DNA of 64,000 bases from Amphiduros pacificus (Eukaryota; Annelida; Polychaeta; Phyllodocida; Hesionidae): the NCBI GenBank assembly GCA_949316495.1, contig OX439005.1:28418217-28482216 (forward strand), in the 5' to 3' direction. Each line of letters opens with the position of its first letter. Position 1 is the stretch's first letter. The position numbers and the translations under genes were made by a program. Below are positions 62,891-64,000 of this stretch, piece after piece. The notes below the pieces were generated by a model. That model saw only the letters and a list, made by a program, of their open reading frames with translations, was not told the origin of the DNA and made no database searches.

Positions 62891-63617
62891 TCAAGTTTGT
62901 TTCATGTGATATTTGAGCTGGTACATTGATGAGTCTTGTGCGGGACTGCAAAATCTTCCTTTCCTCTTTCTGGCACATGCCAATTGCCAGTGCCAAATAT
63001 TGAAAAAGATGTGGGGGAAATCAATTACTGAGACCTGTCCTTATCATTGTGCTTTCTCTGCTGGATCCTTGTAATTATCTTTAATTTCGATACCCCACAA
63101 TTTCTGTTTAAAATTGCGATGAAAGGGAAAACAAATTACTTGTAATGTCAGTTCCATTATAGATACAGGACATGCCCTGGAGATAGGAGATATATGTACT
63201 TTTAATGAGATCTGCTAATTTCAAAAATATATACCACAGATATATCAATTTTTTCAGAAATCACAACTCTTCAAATCACAGTAGACATTTTCGACAGGCG
63301 TATATTTTTCTACATATGTAATCATTTTCATGCAAAAAATAATAGAATAATAACTATAATGAAAAAAAGTTAAATCTAAACTATATAGCGACTGAATTTC
63401 CTACAAAGATACATCTGCAGTCAGATAACAAAACACGATTTTTCTTGAGATAATATTTATTATAAAACAGGTATAATACATATAAAAATGTCACACAGTA
63501 AAGATCTAAAAGATTATACACACAAAACAATATAATAAAAACCATTCAATTTAATATAATCAAATCAACAGATTACAGTAATTGAGTATATTCAATAAAT
63601 GCTTGTATTAATATTAG

Positions 63618-63645
63618 TGGTGTGTGTGTGTGTGTGTGTGTGTTT
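63618..63645. repeat. (TG)n microsatellite
   Basis: Short pure GT run. Confidence 0.9.
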
Positions 63646-64000
63646 GTGATATTTTAATGCAATGGTTACATATGTTACCTTTTTACAAACATGTCAATAA
63701 GTATAATAAACAAAGTTTTTCTTCGCTAGCTCTTGATTCGATCTTTTTGCGGGAGTTTCATTGAGTTTTACTCTTCTAAGAAACTGATTGCTATTTATTC
63801 ATTTATTTATATAAATTATCATCTGACAGACTACTTCAGGTTCACTGAATACAGTTCGTTATGTAGGCCACATTTAAAATATATTTTGGAAACATTCTAA
63901 ATCATATATTAGATCTCAAATTAAAAAAAAAAGACAAATCAATTATCTACCAGGATAATAATTTACCATGTGTAATTACCCTAAGTAACCCATATTCGCT

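Larger units (their letters stand above)
59995..64000. other. Gene-poor stretch to window end
   Basis: Islands at 61,430-61,640 and 62,040-62,210 (with CAGCTG and ATTGTTTG, Sox-like) stand out. The 153-codon minus-strand frame at 60,412-60,873 has no recognised domain or splice context. Confidence 0.35.

Overview
This is AT-rich animal nuclear DNA with spliced genes, long introns, many minisatellites and microsatellites, a tRNA-derived SINE family, LINE debris and several non-autonomous DNA transposons. That mix fits a marine invertebrate, most likely a lophotrochozoan such as a bivalve mollusc. The species guess is inference only. I saw no bacterial-style gene organisation, no CRISPR array, and nothing I would call a retrovirus, LTR element or Polinton.

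Minus-strand gene, 4.6-26.4 kb. The clearest gene is the 5' part of a two-pore-domain potassium channel of TREK (KCNK2/KCNK10) type, running leftward off the window. Two homologous first exons, at 26,108-26,402 and 21,881-22,055, each encode an N-terminus, the first membrane helix and the start of the extracellular cap. Both end in the same splice phase. One common second exon, at 4,581-4,721, carries the rest of the cap and the first pore loop up to the split Gly codon of the selectivity filter. The roughly 17-21 kb first intron holds a LINE fragment, several transposons and four large minisatellite fields.

Plus-strand gene, 38.6-39.9 kb. A compact two-exon gene encodes a 162-residue basic protein that I do not recognise.

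Between these, at 26.4-38 kb, there are three weaker candidate exons. Two lie on the minus strand at 31.2-32.4 kb and could be the start of a secreted or membrane protein. One is a cysteine-rich exon on the plus strand at 35.9 kb. A 29-bp minisatellite, a 38-bp-based minisatellite with a 307-bp higher-order repeat, and a TTA microsatellite with SINEs occupy much of the rest.

Right side, 40-64 kb. A same-strand SINE cluster at 40.2-42.9 kb is followed by a long gene-poor stretch. It contains scattered islands of complex, less AT-rich sequence that look more like regulatory DNA than exons, plus a perfect 88-bp palindrome at 59.9 kb and an inverted-repeat element at 44.7-45.1 kb flanked by an 11-bp direct repeat.

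All calls come from reading the sequence by eye. No homology search, splice model or expression data could be used.
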